NCBI GenBank assembly: GCA_028287345.1
Contig: JAQBPV010000003.1
Location: 1-59,278 of the forward strand
From: Gemmatimonadota bacterium
GTDB lineage: Bacteria > Gemmatimonadota > Gemmatimonadetes > Gemmatimonadales > Gemmatimonadaceae
Length of the DNA stretch: 59,278 nucleotides
Reading direction: 5' to 3'
Positions 26,725 through 34,778 of the stretch are shown here, in pieces (position 1 is the first letter of the stretch; each line of letters begins with the position of its first letter). Made by a program: the position numbers and the translations under genes. Under the pieces are notes generated by a model that did no database searches, was not told the DNA's origin, and saw only the letters and a list, made by a program, of their open reading frames with translations.

Positions 26725-27525
26725 TTATGCAAGCGCCCGGTCCGCCTCCCCTACTATCGTCAGCCAATCAGTTTGTACCCGGTCCCACTCCTGGATCAAC
26801 ACCCCGTGCTCCTCGAAGAGCCGGCGGATATCGGCCCTGAGGTAGCCCAGCTTCTCCTCGAGTACGGGTACGAGGACGCTCAACGCATCGTCGCTGACGA
26901 TCGTCCGCTGGGCGATGCTGGCGATGAGTCGGGTCTCGGAAGCGGCGATCGTCAGTCCGTCACAGCGGTTGACGTGCAGCATTACATGGATGTCGGAGCA
27001 CCCATCGCCGACGTAGACCACCCGCTCGCCCGGCACGCCGAGCCGCTGCCGCAGCTCGTCCAGCGCCGCCACCTTGCCGTAGCCCGCCGTCACCCGCCCG
27101 ATCGACGACACCTCTCCCGTCACTGGGTCGTGATTGAACCGGGTGGCGATGATCCGTTCCGCGGGCACCAGACCCTCCAGCGCCGCGTGAACCACGTCCT
27201 CGGGGGCCGCAGAGACTACATAGAAGTCGAACTGGTGTCCGTCGATGCCGCCTTCGAGCAGCGCCCCGAGCAGCGCGATGTTTTGCTTGAGGCGGATCCG
27301 GCGCCCTACCTCGATCAGGTCGGCGCGCCGAACGCGCCGGTATTCCGGATCGTGGAGGATGAGGTACGACAGTTCCGCGCCGGCCTGCACGAGGTTCAGC
27401 CGAGACAGGCCAGCGACGCGCTCACCGAAGTCGCGAATTCCGAGCAGCTCACTCAGCACATGCCCTGAGTCGTTGAAGCTGAGCGTCTGGTCAAAATCAC
27501 TGACGAGCAGGTAGTGCTTGCGCAT
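26725..27525 (-). CDS. HAD-superfamily phosphatase, phosphoserine-phosphatase-like
   Basis: 266 residues from ATG 27525. HAD motifs are in order: SDFDQTLS (nucleophile Asp and acid), [10 protein letters not shown] (motif II Ser), the Lys motif near [11 protein letters not shown], and [12 protein letters not shown] (metal-binding Asp residues). The large cap between motifs I and II fits the phosphoserine phosphatase/haloacid phosphatase C1 type. The C-terminal 60 residues ([19 protein letters not shown]) are helical. It cleaves a small phosphate ester; the substrate is not identifiable. The upstream 200 bp before the SDR gene are plain intergenic sequence. Confidence 0.88.
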   Translation of the reverse strand: MRKHYLLVSDFDQTLSFNDSGHVLSELLGIRDFGERVAGLSRLNLVQAGAELSYLILHDPEYRRVRRADLIEVGRRIRLKQNIALLGALLEGGIDGHQFDFYVVSAAPEDVVHAALEGLVPAERIIATRFNHDPVTGEVSSIGRVTAGYGKVAALDELRQRLGVPGERVVYVGDGCSDIHVMLHVNRCDGLTIAASETRLIASIAQRTIVSDDALSVLVPVLEEKLGYLRADIRRLFEEHGVLIQEWDRVQTDWLTIVGEADRALA

Positions 27526-27728
27526 GCAACTGGTCACACGGTCGCGAGAGGTCGTGTTTTCAGCATACCCGGGCGTGCAGGGAGAGTCAAAGCCTGCCGT
27601 GAGTTCCGCACGCATCCGTGACAAAAGCGCAGTGCGCACTCGTAGATTCGTTCACCAGAGAGACGAATCGCGTGGCTAGATTTCTCCCGCGTGACAGCGC
27701 CTGACGTGACCCTGATTCCGATGCAACG

Positions 27729-28544
27729 ATGTCAATGAATTCGCTCGATCTGACCGGCAGGGTAGCTGTCGTGTCAGGAGGTTATGGTGTCCTCGGCGCG
27801 AGCCTCGCCTCCGGGCTGGCCGCCGCCGGAGCTCGTGTGGCGATCCTGGGCCGGCGTCGCGACGCCGCCGAGGCGAAGGCGGAGGAGATTCGCGCCACGG
27901 GCGCCGAGGCGATGGTGATCGTCGCCGACGTGCTGGATGACACGGAAGTGCGTGCGGCCCGGGACGAGTTGCTGCGCGCGTGGGGCAGGGTGGACATCCT
28001 CATCAATGCGGCCGGCGGCAACGTCATGCGCGCGCGCAACGACAACCGCAGCATCTTCGACGTTCCACTCGACGCGTTCGATGAGGTCCTGCGGCTCAAC
28101 CTGCACGGCACCGTGATTCCCGCTCTGGCCTTCGCCGAGACGATGGCCGCCCAGCGATCGGGGTGCATGGTCAACATCTCATCGATGGCGGCGAGCCGGG
28201 TGCTGAGCGGGGTGCTGGGCTATTCGATCGCGAAGACGGGCATCGACAGCTTCACGCGCTGGATGTCGGTGGAGCTGGCCCGCAAGCACGGCGATGGCCT
28301 TCGCGTGAACGCGATCGTGCCGGGCTTCTTCGTCACGACGCAGAACCGCAAGGTGCTCATCAATGACGACGGCAGCTATACGGACCGGTCGAACAACATC
28401 ATCGCGCATACACCGATGGGTCGCTTCGGCCGCCCGGAGGAGTTGATCGGCGTGGTGCAGTGGCTGTGCAGCGACGCGGCGTCCTTCGTCACGGGAGCGG
28501 TCATCCCCGTGGACGGTGGGTACAGCTTGTTCAGTGGTGTGTAA
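27729..28544 (+). CDS. SDR oxidoreductase, D-mannonate oxidoreductase/gluconate 5-dehydrogenase-like
   Basis: 271 residues from ATG 27729. Classical SDR: SGGYGVLGASLASGLAAAG binds the dinucleotide, INAAGGN is the NNAG-type motif, NISSMAA carries the catalytic Ser and YSIAKTG the Tyr-Lys pair. RVNAIVPGFF and the C-terminal TPMGRFGRPEELIGVV with GAVIPVDGG complete the family. The long insert QNRKVLINDDGSYT before the last helix is typical of SDRs acting on hexonates, so a sugar-acid substrate is suggested. It probably uses NAD(P) in the cytoplasm. No uronate pathway partner is nearby. Confidence 0.9.
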   Translation: MSMNSLDLTGRVAVVSGGYGVLGASLASGLAAAGARVAILGRRRDAAEAKAEEIRATGAEAMVIVADVLDDTEVRAARDELLRAWGRVDILINAAGGNVMRARNDNRSIFDVPLDAFDEVLRLNLHGTVIPALAFAETMAAQRSGCMVNISSMAASRVLSGVLGYSIAKTGIDSFTRWMSVELARKHGDGLRVNAIVPGFFVTTQNRKVLINDDGSYTDRSNNIIAHTPMGRFGRPEELIGVVQWLCSDAASFVTGAVIPVDGGYSLFSGV

Positions 28545-28556
28545 CTGTCGTTAAGC

Positions 28557-28692
28557 AGGACGTGAAACTGGACGTGAAACTGGACGTTTCACGTCCCACT
28601 TCACAACCCGCTTCACGCTCCGTTTCACGTCCCACTTCACGACCCGCTTCACGTCCCCTATTCAGCCTCACGTCCCGCCTCACGCCTCACGA
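28557..28692. repeat. Degenerate 12-bp tandem repeat array
   Basis: Units of the form TTCACGTCCCAC repeat with variation (ACTTCACAACCCGC, GCTTCACGCTCCG and others), preceded by two copies of GGACGTGAAACT in the opposite sense. The meeting point forms a perfect 11-bp stem (28570-28580 / 28586-28596) with a TGGAC loop. It fills the gap between the convergent SDR and DUF4403 genes. Confidence 0.75.
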
Positions 28693-28703
28693 CGCCGGAC
28701 GTC

Positions 28704-30113
28704 TCACCGCTGCTTGACTGATACCCCAGCCCGCCCACTGGCCTCAGCGCGAACGATCAGCCCATCGCGCGTGACGAACAGCCCACGCTCCGCTACGGAG
28801 TCTACGGTCGCCGTCAACGTCAAAGCGTCGCCAATCTTGCGATTGAGCCCCTCGAGCAGGAGCGCCCGCCCGCGATCGAGCGCCGGCGTCATCGAGATGC
28901 GCGCCCGCTTCCGCAGCTCGGCGCGCAGGTCATCCGATTTGAGCCACGAATACGTCTGAAGGAGCTTGCTGTCGCTCTGGAGATCGAAGTCGAGGTCCGG
29001 AACCGCGATCATCGACTGCACACGGTCGACCTGTGGGGTCCCTACCAGCTCCACAGTGCCATTTGCGTCGCCGGTGAAGCTCACGCTCAGCGCGAGACGA
29101 CCCTTCGATTTCGGTAACACGCCGACCTGCTGCACCGCGATCGTCTTCCCCGACTGTGTGAACGACCTGGCCGCGAGGGCGGCGGTCAACTCGCGCGACG
29201 CCATACCGTAGTCCACCACGCCGTCGATCACGACGTGGAATCCCTCGGACGCGCTGTCTCGCTCGAGCTTCGGCAACGCGGTGCTCACCACCACGGGCTC
29301 GGTCGCCCCGGTGACGACCTTTGGCCGTGCGTCGAGACTCACTGGCACGACGATGATCTTCTTTCGTCCGCTGACGTGACCCACCCGCAGTCGCTCGGGG
29401 CCGAGGAGCAGCCAGACGCCATCGCGCAGCTTGATGGGGTGCGCGAGCATCGCCCACCACTCGGCCACGTGCTCCGTGAGATCCACCGACGAGACCTTCT
29501 TGTCGATGTTGGGCAGCTGGCTGGTGAGACCGGCGCGTGCTGCCTCGACCACGCGCTCCGTGACGTCGTGATGCACGATGCTCACGTCGCACCGGTCGCG
29601 CTGTTCCGTGCTCGCCGGCTCGACGCGCACGATGCGCGCCTTCGACACCAGATGGAAGTCGTCCGTCAGCCCGATGGGCGTCGCCAGCTCGACGACGACA
29701 CGCGGTCGTTCCTGCTCGTTGCCGCAGCCGGCGCTCAACGTGGGGCCGATGACCGGCTTGTAGTAGCCGCGTGCGCGATACGCGAAGGTCGCGCGAAGGT
29801 GTAGCAGGTTGCCATCGGCGAAGGCGGTGAAGGGGCCGCGTATTGCCTCGAAGGCGTAGTGCTTCCGCGTATCGTCCCCGACCGTCTTCACGCTGTCCAT
29901 CGAGCCGAACGTCGTGGGCACGATCTGCTCGACGAGCCGCAGGATCGCCGTGAAGTCGTACTCGAGCGGCACGCTGAACCGGGACAGCTCCGGAGGGGCG
30001 GGCGCGGGTGCGGCCACGTCGGGCGGTTCCGGCGACGTGGAAGGCGCTTCGCGCGCGCAGGCGCCGACGAGCGCAAGGGCGAACATGGAGCCTACGGTCA
30101 GCCTCAGCGTCAT
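28704..30113 (-). CDS. DUF4403 family lipoprotein
   Basis: 469 residues from ATG 30113. Lipoprotein signal with lipobox VGAC, then a Pro/Ala-rich linker (PPDVAAPAPAPPELSR). The body has the DUF4403 look: SRFSVPLEYDFTAILRLVEQ near the start, a pair of similar beta-rich halves, and the C-terminal segment LLLEGLNRKIGDALTLTATVDSV. Its role is not established in the literature I know; the fold is predicted to be a lipid- or hydrophobe-binding tubular type, which is inference. A second DUF4403 gene lies at 48952-50337 in this window. Confidence 0.75.
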   Translation of the reverse strand: MTLRLTVGSMFALALVGACAREAPSTSPEPPDVAAPAPAPPELSRFSVPLEYDFTAILRLVEQIVPTTFGSMDSVKTVGDDTRKHYAFEAIRGPFTAFADGNLLHLRATFAYRARGYYKPVIGPTLSAGCGNEQERPRVVVELATPIGLTDDFHLVSKARIVRVEPASTEQRDRCDVSIVHHDVTERVVEAARAGLTSQLPNIDKKVSSVDLTEHVAEWWAMLAHPIKLRDGVWLLLGPERLRVGHVSGRKKIIVVPVSLDARPKVVTGATEPVVVSTALPKLERDSASEGFHVVIDGVVDYGMASRELTAALAARSFTQSGKTIAVQQVGVLPKSKGRLALSVSFTGDANGTVELVGTPQVDRVQSMIAVPDLDFDLQSDSKLLQTYSWLKSDDLRAELRKRARISMTPALDRGRALLLEGLNRKIGDALTLTATVDSVAERGLFVTRDGLIVRAEASGRAGVSVKQR

Positions 30114-30186
30114 CGATCTCCAGCGTGCGGAGTGCGTCGAACGGTGATACAGCCGCGTCGCGTCGGAATACTACCGCAGATTATGA

Positions 30187-30945
30187 ATGTTTGCGCCGCG
30201 CCCGAATCCTGCATTCGTGCCTGCCATGCCGTCCTCGGAAGATTCCATCATATCCGCAGAGCGTGGGCCGGAGCTGCGGTCCGGGCGCGACCATCTGCTG
30301 CGCAACTGGACAGCCATCATCGCGCTCGCCGTCATCGCGGTGCTTGCCTTCGCCGCGCTTGGCGCGGAGGTCGTTGAACGGCAGACGTCGGCGCTGGACC
30401 TCGGAGTGCGCGCCTGGGTGCGCGCAAACCAGTCGTCGTCCGTGGTGAGACTCTCCCAGGCCCTGTCGACGTACGGGTCCGTGACGCCGTTGGCGTGCGT
30501 TGCGATCGTGGCCGCCCTCTACCTGCTGTATCGTCGCCGCTATCTGGCGGCGCTGCCTGCGCTCATGGCGCCCGCACTTGGTGTTCTCGCCTATGTCACA
30601 CTCAAGAACATCTTCGCGCGCGCCAGGCCGTCGGCGTTGGCGCAGGTGGTGGAAGGGACGTACTCCTTTCCCTCGGCCCACGCCACGTCATCGTCCGCCA
30701 TCTGCTGCACACTCGCCTACGTCTTCTGGCGCGAGCACCTGGTGAACGGCGTCGTGGCGCTTCTCATTGGAGTGGTCCTTCCTCTCCTCGTCGGATTGAG
30801 TCGCATCTACCTCGACGTCCATTGGATCACGGACGTCCTTGGCGGATGGAGTGCTGGCGTGCTCGTCGCCGCTCTCGGTGCCGCGCTTTACAATAGCATT
30901 CGCCACGTGCAGGCTGGTCGTCAATCAACCGGGGAAGGGGCGTGA
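30187..30945 (+). CDS. PAP2-family membrane phosphatase
   Basis: 252 residues from ATG 30187; ATG 30226 is an alternative with no better ribosome site. Membrane segments near residues 40-60, 98-115, 118-140, 170-190 and 195-240. The three PAP2 motifs are intact: KNIFARARP, SFPSAHATSS and LSRIYLDVHWITDVLGG, with the catalytic His residues. Such enzymes remove phosphate from lipid phosphates such as phosphatidic acid or undecaprenyl pyrophosphate at the outer face of the membrane. Its 3' end overlaps the second PAP2 gene by 4 bp (ATGA). Confidence 0.93.
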   Translation: MFAPRPNPAFVPAMPSSEDSIISAERGPELRSGRDHLLRNWTAIIALAVIAVLAFAALGAEVVERQTSALDLGVRAWVRANQSSSVVRLSQALSTYGSVTPLACVAIVAALYLLYRRRYLAALPALMAPALGVLAYVTLKNIFARARPSALAQVVEGTYSFPSAHATSSSAICCTLAYVFWREHLVNGVVALLIGVVLPLLVGLSRIYLDVHWITDVLGGWSAGVLVAALGAALYNSIRHVQAGRQSTGEGA

Positions 30946-31781
30946 TGGGGCAACGTGTGGTGATCGCCGTACTCGCGGCGGCGATGTTCCTGTCGGCCCC
31001 GCTCGAGACGGCACGCGCGCAGGGATCGGCGGTGCTGCTCGAGAATCGTGACCTGGGATTGCTCGCTGGTGCGACGCTCGCGTCGGCGGCGATGCTCGCG
31101 ATCGACACGCGTGTCGCGAACGTGATGACCGACTCGGGGTTTCATGCGCGTCATCCGGGGTTCAAGTCCGCCTCGAACCGCGCAAGCCATTCCACGGAAA
31201 CCGTGTTGATGATCACCGGTGGACTGGTATGGGGCATCGCGAGGATCAACGATGATCGGGGCACCGCAGACGTCGCGTTCCATACGACGGAAGCCATCGC
31301 GAGTACGGCGATGGTGATCCAGGTCATACGTGGCGCACTGGGACGCGGTCGTCCATACGTGGTGGACGACGACAATGGCGAGAAGCGGAACGGCGATCCG
31401 AAGGAATTCAAGTTCATGCGCGGATTCACGAGCTACAACTACCGTTCGTGGCCATCGATGCACGCAATGGCGAGCTTCGCGGCGGCGTCCGCGCTGTCGA
31501 ACGAGATGCGCGTGCGCGACACGCCGCACCGAGCGCTGATCTCTCCGGTGCTGTACACGGCGGCGGCAATGCCGGCGCTGGCGCGCATGTATCTCGACGA
31601 ACACTGGGCGAGCGACATCGCCATGGGAGTGTTCCTCGGCGTCTTCGCCGGGCAGAAAGCCGTGCTCTACAGTCATGCGCATCCGAACAACACCGTCGAT
31701 CGCCGATTTCTCAAGCCGACGGTGCGCGCGACGTTCACGCACGATGCGCGCGGATTGTCTTTTTCACTTCTGCCGTATTAG
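30942..31781 (+). CDS. Second PAP2-family phosphatase, secreted type
   Basis: 279 residues from ATG 30942, in an ATGA overlap with the previous gene, so the two are coupled. It begins with a signal peptide ending ARAQ rather than a polytopic membrane domain. Motifs: IRGALGRGRPY, SWPSMHAMASFAAA and ARMYLDEHWASDIAMG. The first motif lacks the standard K-x6-RP spacing (GRGRP is kept) while the His residues of motifs two and three are present. The C-terminus is beta-like (RATFTHDARGLSFSLLPY). It resembles outer-envelope lipid A or lipid phosphatases of the class with a periplasmic or outer-membrane placement; which substrate is unknown. Confidence 0.88.
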   Translation: MMGQRVVIAVLAAAMFLSAPLETARAQGSAVLLENRDLGLLAGATLASAAMLAIDTRVANVMTDSGFHARHPGFKSASNRASHSTETVLMITGGLVWGIARINDDRGTADVAFHTTEAIASTAMVIQVIRGALGRGRPYVVDDDNGEKRNGDPKEFKFMRGFTSYNYRSWPSMHAMASFAAASALSNEMRVRDTPHRALISPVLYTAAAMPALARMYLDEHWASDIAMGVFLGVFAGQKAVLYSHAHPNNTVDRRFLKPTVRATFTHDARGLSFSLLPY

Positions 31782-31959
31782 CGCGTAGGGTGCATTTCGG
31801 CTCGTGTGTCCTATGAATGGAAGCCGGATGCAGCAGCCGTTTCGCGGCACCAGGCAACCATGGGTGAGACGGCGTGAGTCGGATATGCGTGCTCCGGTGG
31901 GGTGCACGTGGATTCGGCTCGCGTCGTTTTTGCGAATGTCTCGCGCGCCTCGGCACCAA

Positions 31960-32000
31960 CGAAGAGCGGCGCCCGTCACATCGACGGGCGCCGCTCTTCG
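31960..32000. terminator. 18-bp perfect stem-loop between convergent genes
   Basis: Arms 31960-31977 and 31983-32000 are perfect reverse complements around the loop ACATC. It lies 19 bp past the stop of the 32019-32948 gene and 179 bp past the stop of the PAP2 gene, so it can end transcription from both sides. No U-run follows on either strand, so it may need Rho or act as a 3' stability element. Nothing else is seen in 31782-31959. Confidence 0.65.
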
Positions 32001-32018
32001 CATCACACGTCTATTGGC

Positions 32019-32948
32019 TCACGAACACGTCGGCCGGCCACGTGGAAGCGGAATCGTGCAGTTTTTCGTCGTCGCGTCCTGCGTGATGACGAGCTTCGCG
32101 GTCGCCGAGCCATCGTATGTCACCACTTCGCGCCGCGTCGATGTCGCAGGCGTCTTGCCAGCGTAGGTCAACGTCACCTGCATCGACCGAATCACCGTGC
32201 CAGCCGTCGGATACGTCGGCTTGCCGCTCGTGATGGGGATGATGATGCCGCTCGTCGTATCGCCGATGACGCGCGCCACCGTGAACGTGCCGACCGAATC
32301 CTTGCCGGTCGTGGTCTCCGAACCCGCCGACGTTCCGTTCACCGTGCGCTGCGTCGCCGTGCTGGCGAGCCCCGTCACCGTGCGATCGCTCTTGTGGTTG
32401 ATGGTGGTGATGACAGTGCTGTCTCGGCGCGTATTGGTGCCGGTCGCCGTGATGTGCGTCGTGATGGAGTTGGTGTTGCTGTCGCGCGCGGACTGCGCCG
32501 TGCCACTGGTCGTCTTGAAGACGATCGTCCGATTCACCGTCACGCCGCCCCGCGTTTCCGCGGCGCATGTCACGATCCCCGTCGCCGACGAGAAGGTGCA
32601 CGAGGATGAGAGCTCGGTGCCGCCGCGCTCTCCGTGCTCGAAGGGGCGGCCGCCACCGAAGACGCCTCCGAGAAAGTCCTCGCCGAAGCCGCCGCCCATG
32701 AAGTCGTGACCGCCGCCGAGCAGGTTTTTGCCCCGCGAGCCACCCCGGGCGCCCGGCATGAATGCATCGCCGGCTAAACCGGATGACGTGGAGAAGCTGC
32801 TCGCCGTGTTCTCGAAGCCGAGTGGCGACGAAAGGAAGGCCGCGTCGAGCATGCTCTGGTCGAGCGAGCTAGTGATCTGCTCCGCGCAGGCTGCCGCCAG
32901 CATGGCGACGCCGCCCAGAATGAGAATACGTGCGCTTCGCTTCATCAT
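32019..32948 (-). CDS. Lipoprotein with Gly/Phe-rich segment, uncharacterised
   Basis: 309 residues from ATG 32948 (GGAGAT just upstream), with a second ATG directly after it. Lipoprotein signal with lipobox LAAC. Residues about 60-105 are rich in Gly, Phe, Asp and Glu (HDFMGGGFGEDFLGGVFGGG). The rest is Thr/Ser-rich and beta-like, with VTVNRTIVFKTTSGTAQSA and TVIRSMQVTLTYAGK; two Cys pairs are possible (SCTFSSATGIVTC and NCTIPLPRGRPTC). I recognise no family. It is followed by a strong stem-loop. Confidence 0.6.
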   Translation of the reverse strand: MMKRSARILILGGVAMLAAACAEQITSSLDQSMLDAAFLSSPLGFENTASSFSTSSGLAGDAFMPGARGGSRGKNLLGGGHDFMGGGFGEDFLGGVFGGGRPFEHGERGGTELSSSCTFSSATGIVTCAAETRGGVTVNRTIVFKTTSGTAQSARDSNTNSITTHITATGTNTRRDSTVITTINHKSDRTVTGLASTATQRTVNGTSAGSETTTGKDSVGTFTVARVIGDTTSGIIIPITSGKPTYPTAGTVIRSMQVTLTYAGKTPATSTRREVVTYDGSATAKLVITQDATTKNCTIPLPRGRPTCS

Positions 32949-33045
32949 GGTATCTCCGAAATCGCGGCGGCGCGTCGCGGGATCGTCCCGCAAGCTGGCG
33001 TTGCCGAACGTGCTTGAGACACACTACATCCGATGCACCCTGTGC

Positions 33046-33636
33046 TCAAAACCCCGATCCATCGGGGAGCCACGGAGCCAGCTGTTCCCGCAGCAGCTTG
33101 AGCGCGCGACCCATCCGTGCCTCCACGCTCTTCACCGATATTCCGAGCTGGTCGGCGATCTCTCCATACGTGAGGCCGCGCTGCCGGTTCATCTCGAATA
33201 CTTCGCGCTGCGGCTCGGAGAGCGCCGCGATGGCCCGCGCGGCCGCTGTCTGCAGCTCGCTGGATATGGCCGCCGAATCGGGTGACGGCGAGGCCGACGG
33301 TCCGCGGACGTACACCTCGCCGCGCTGCGCCGTGCGACCCTGGCGCAGTCGGTTGAGCGCGCGGTTGCGAGTGGCCTGATGGAGGTACGCGCGCAGCGGT
33401 CCGGTGAGCACGAGCGACTCACGCCGACGCCACAGCTCGAGCATCACGTCCTGGGCTACCTCCTCGCCGAGTGCCCGTTCGCCGAGGAGACGCGTCGCGC
33501 TTACGACGAGCCCCGGGTATTGTTCCCGGAAGATCGACGAGTAGGCGTCTTCATCGCCGTGACGCAGTCTGGACAGGAGTTCCGATTCGTCCACGTGGGC
33601 TATATCGTTGGTCGGTCGAGCTGCGCCGGTGGACAA
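33046..33636 (-). CDS. ECF-type sigma-70 factor
   Basis: Region 2 begins at DESELLSRLRHGDEDAYSSI and includes EEVAQDVMLELWRRRE; region 4 is ALSEPQREVFEMNRQRG with LTYGEIADQLGISVKSVEAR. About 196 residues from TTG 33636; GTG 33594 (182 residues) and GTG 33690 are alternatives, none with a strong ribosome site. It directs RNA polymerase to a target promoter set in response to a signal passed by an anti-sigma protein. It is divergent from the FecR gene at 33705, and the pair with the TonB receptor is a typical cell-surface signalling unit. The GTG-rich region between the genes should contain their shared promoters. Confidence 0.88.
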   Translation of the reverse strand: MSTGAARPTNDIAHVDESELLSRLRHGDEDAYSSIFREQYPGLVVSATRLLGERALGEEVAQDVMLELWRRRESLVLTGPLRAYLHQATRNRALNRLRQGRTAQRGEVYVRGPSASPSPDSAAISSELQTAAARAIAALSEPQREVFEMNRQRGLTYGEIADQLGISVKSVEARMGRALKLLREQLAPWLPDGSGF

Positions 33637-33704
33637 TGTAGCGCGTCGGCTTCCTGTCTGGATTCGCTGTATGGGGTGAATCGCCACCACGGTGTCTGAG
33701 TAGC

Positions 33705-34778
33705 ATGACCGACCAGGACCACCTCCGGGACAACGTCGAGAACGATGATTGGGATGCCATCGCCCGCTATGTTGCCGGCGAAGGTACACCCGACGAGCGT
33801 GCATCGATGCGACGCATGCTGGAGGCAAATCCCGCGCGCGCCGCGTTGATCGGTGCACTCGACGCTGCCGTCAGGTTCCCTGAGCCCGTGGCGCCGACGC
33901 CCGCTGAGGTGGACGCCGCTCTCGCCTCGGTGTTAGCACGCCGCGAGGACGGCCGTCCCATTGCCGACACCCGCCGCTCGCCGGTGGTCTCGCTCGAGGC
34001 CTATCGCTCGCGGTGGCGTGATGCACGATTCCGCGCCGCGGCAGCCGTGCTCGTGGTCGCCGGTGCAGGGCTGCTGTGGCGGACTGCGACGTCGCCTGAC
34101 ATCAAGAGTTCCACATCCGCCGCTCCGGTTCGCTTCGCGACGGCAGTTGGCAAGCTCGATTCTCTTCAGCTGCCTGATGGCAGCCGCGTGCTCCTCGGGC
34201 CAGGCAGCGAGGTGACGTTGGCGTCGGCCTTCGGTGGCTCGGCCCGCGAGCTCACGCTGCAGGGTGAGGCGCGCTTCGACGTCGTGCACGACAACACGCG
34301 CCCGTTCGTCGTCCACACCACGGCGGCGTCGTTCCGCGACGTCGGCACGGTGTTCGCCATACACAGTGACGAGGCAGAGGGCGCGCGGGTCGTCGTCTCG
34401 TCGGGGGTGGTGGCGGTGGAGACAAAGTCTGGAGTGGCACCCGTGCTGTTGCAGGCAGGCGACCGGGCCACAGTGGCGCCGGCGGGTACCGTGCATGTCG
34501 AGCGCGCATCGGCCACGAGCGAAGACACCGCATGGACGGGTGGAAAGCTCATCTTCCGCGATGCGTCGGTGGAGCAGGTCACGGCCGATCTACGTCGCTG
34601 GTTCGGCGTCGAATTGAAGGTCGACTCATCGCTCGCCTCGAAGACTGTCACTGCCACCTTCGACCGCGCCTCGACTACTGACGTCGGGCGGGTGATCGCA
34701 GCGATGCTCGGCGGCGGGTTGCGCGAGCAAGGCGACACGCTACGGATCGTCGCACCGCGCCCGACGCCGTCGAGGTAA
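33705..34778 (+). CDS. FecR-type anti-sigma factor
   Basis: 357 residues from ATG 33705. N-terminal cytoplasmic part with an anti-sigma DUF4880-type stretch (DDWDAIARYVAGEGTPDERA), a single membrane segment near 110-128 (FRAAAAVLVVAGAGLLW), then the periplasmic FecR domain (LQLPDGSRVLLGPGSEVTLAS, LTLQGEARFDVVHD, PFVVHTTAASFRDVGTVF) and a DUF4974-like C-terminal domain (GGKLIFRDASVEQVTADL). It holds the sigma factor inactive until the receptor transmits a signal. It is divergent from the sigma gene and overlaps the TonB receptor by 1 bp (TAATG). Confidence 0.93.
   Translation: MTDQDHLRDNVENDDWDAIARYVAGEGTPDERASMRRMLEANPARAALIGALDAAVRFPEPVAPTPAEVDAALASVLARREDGRPIADTRRSPVVSLEAYRSRWRDARFRAAAAVLVVAGAGLLWRTATSPDIKSSTSAAPVRFATAVGKLDSLQLPDGSRVLLGPGSEVTLASAFGGSARELTLQGEARFDVVHDNTRPFVVHTTAASFRDVGTVFAIHSDEAEGARVVVSSGVVAVETKSGVAPVLLQAGDRATVAPAGTVHVERASATSEDTAWTGGKLIFRDASVEQVTADLRRWFGVELKVDSSLASKTVTATFDRASTTDVGRVIAAMLGGGLREQGDTLRIVAPRPTPSR

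Noticed and set aside
28557-28692. CRISPR array
   Set aside because: Units are 12 bp, contiguous and degenerate with no spacers.
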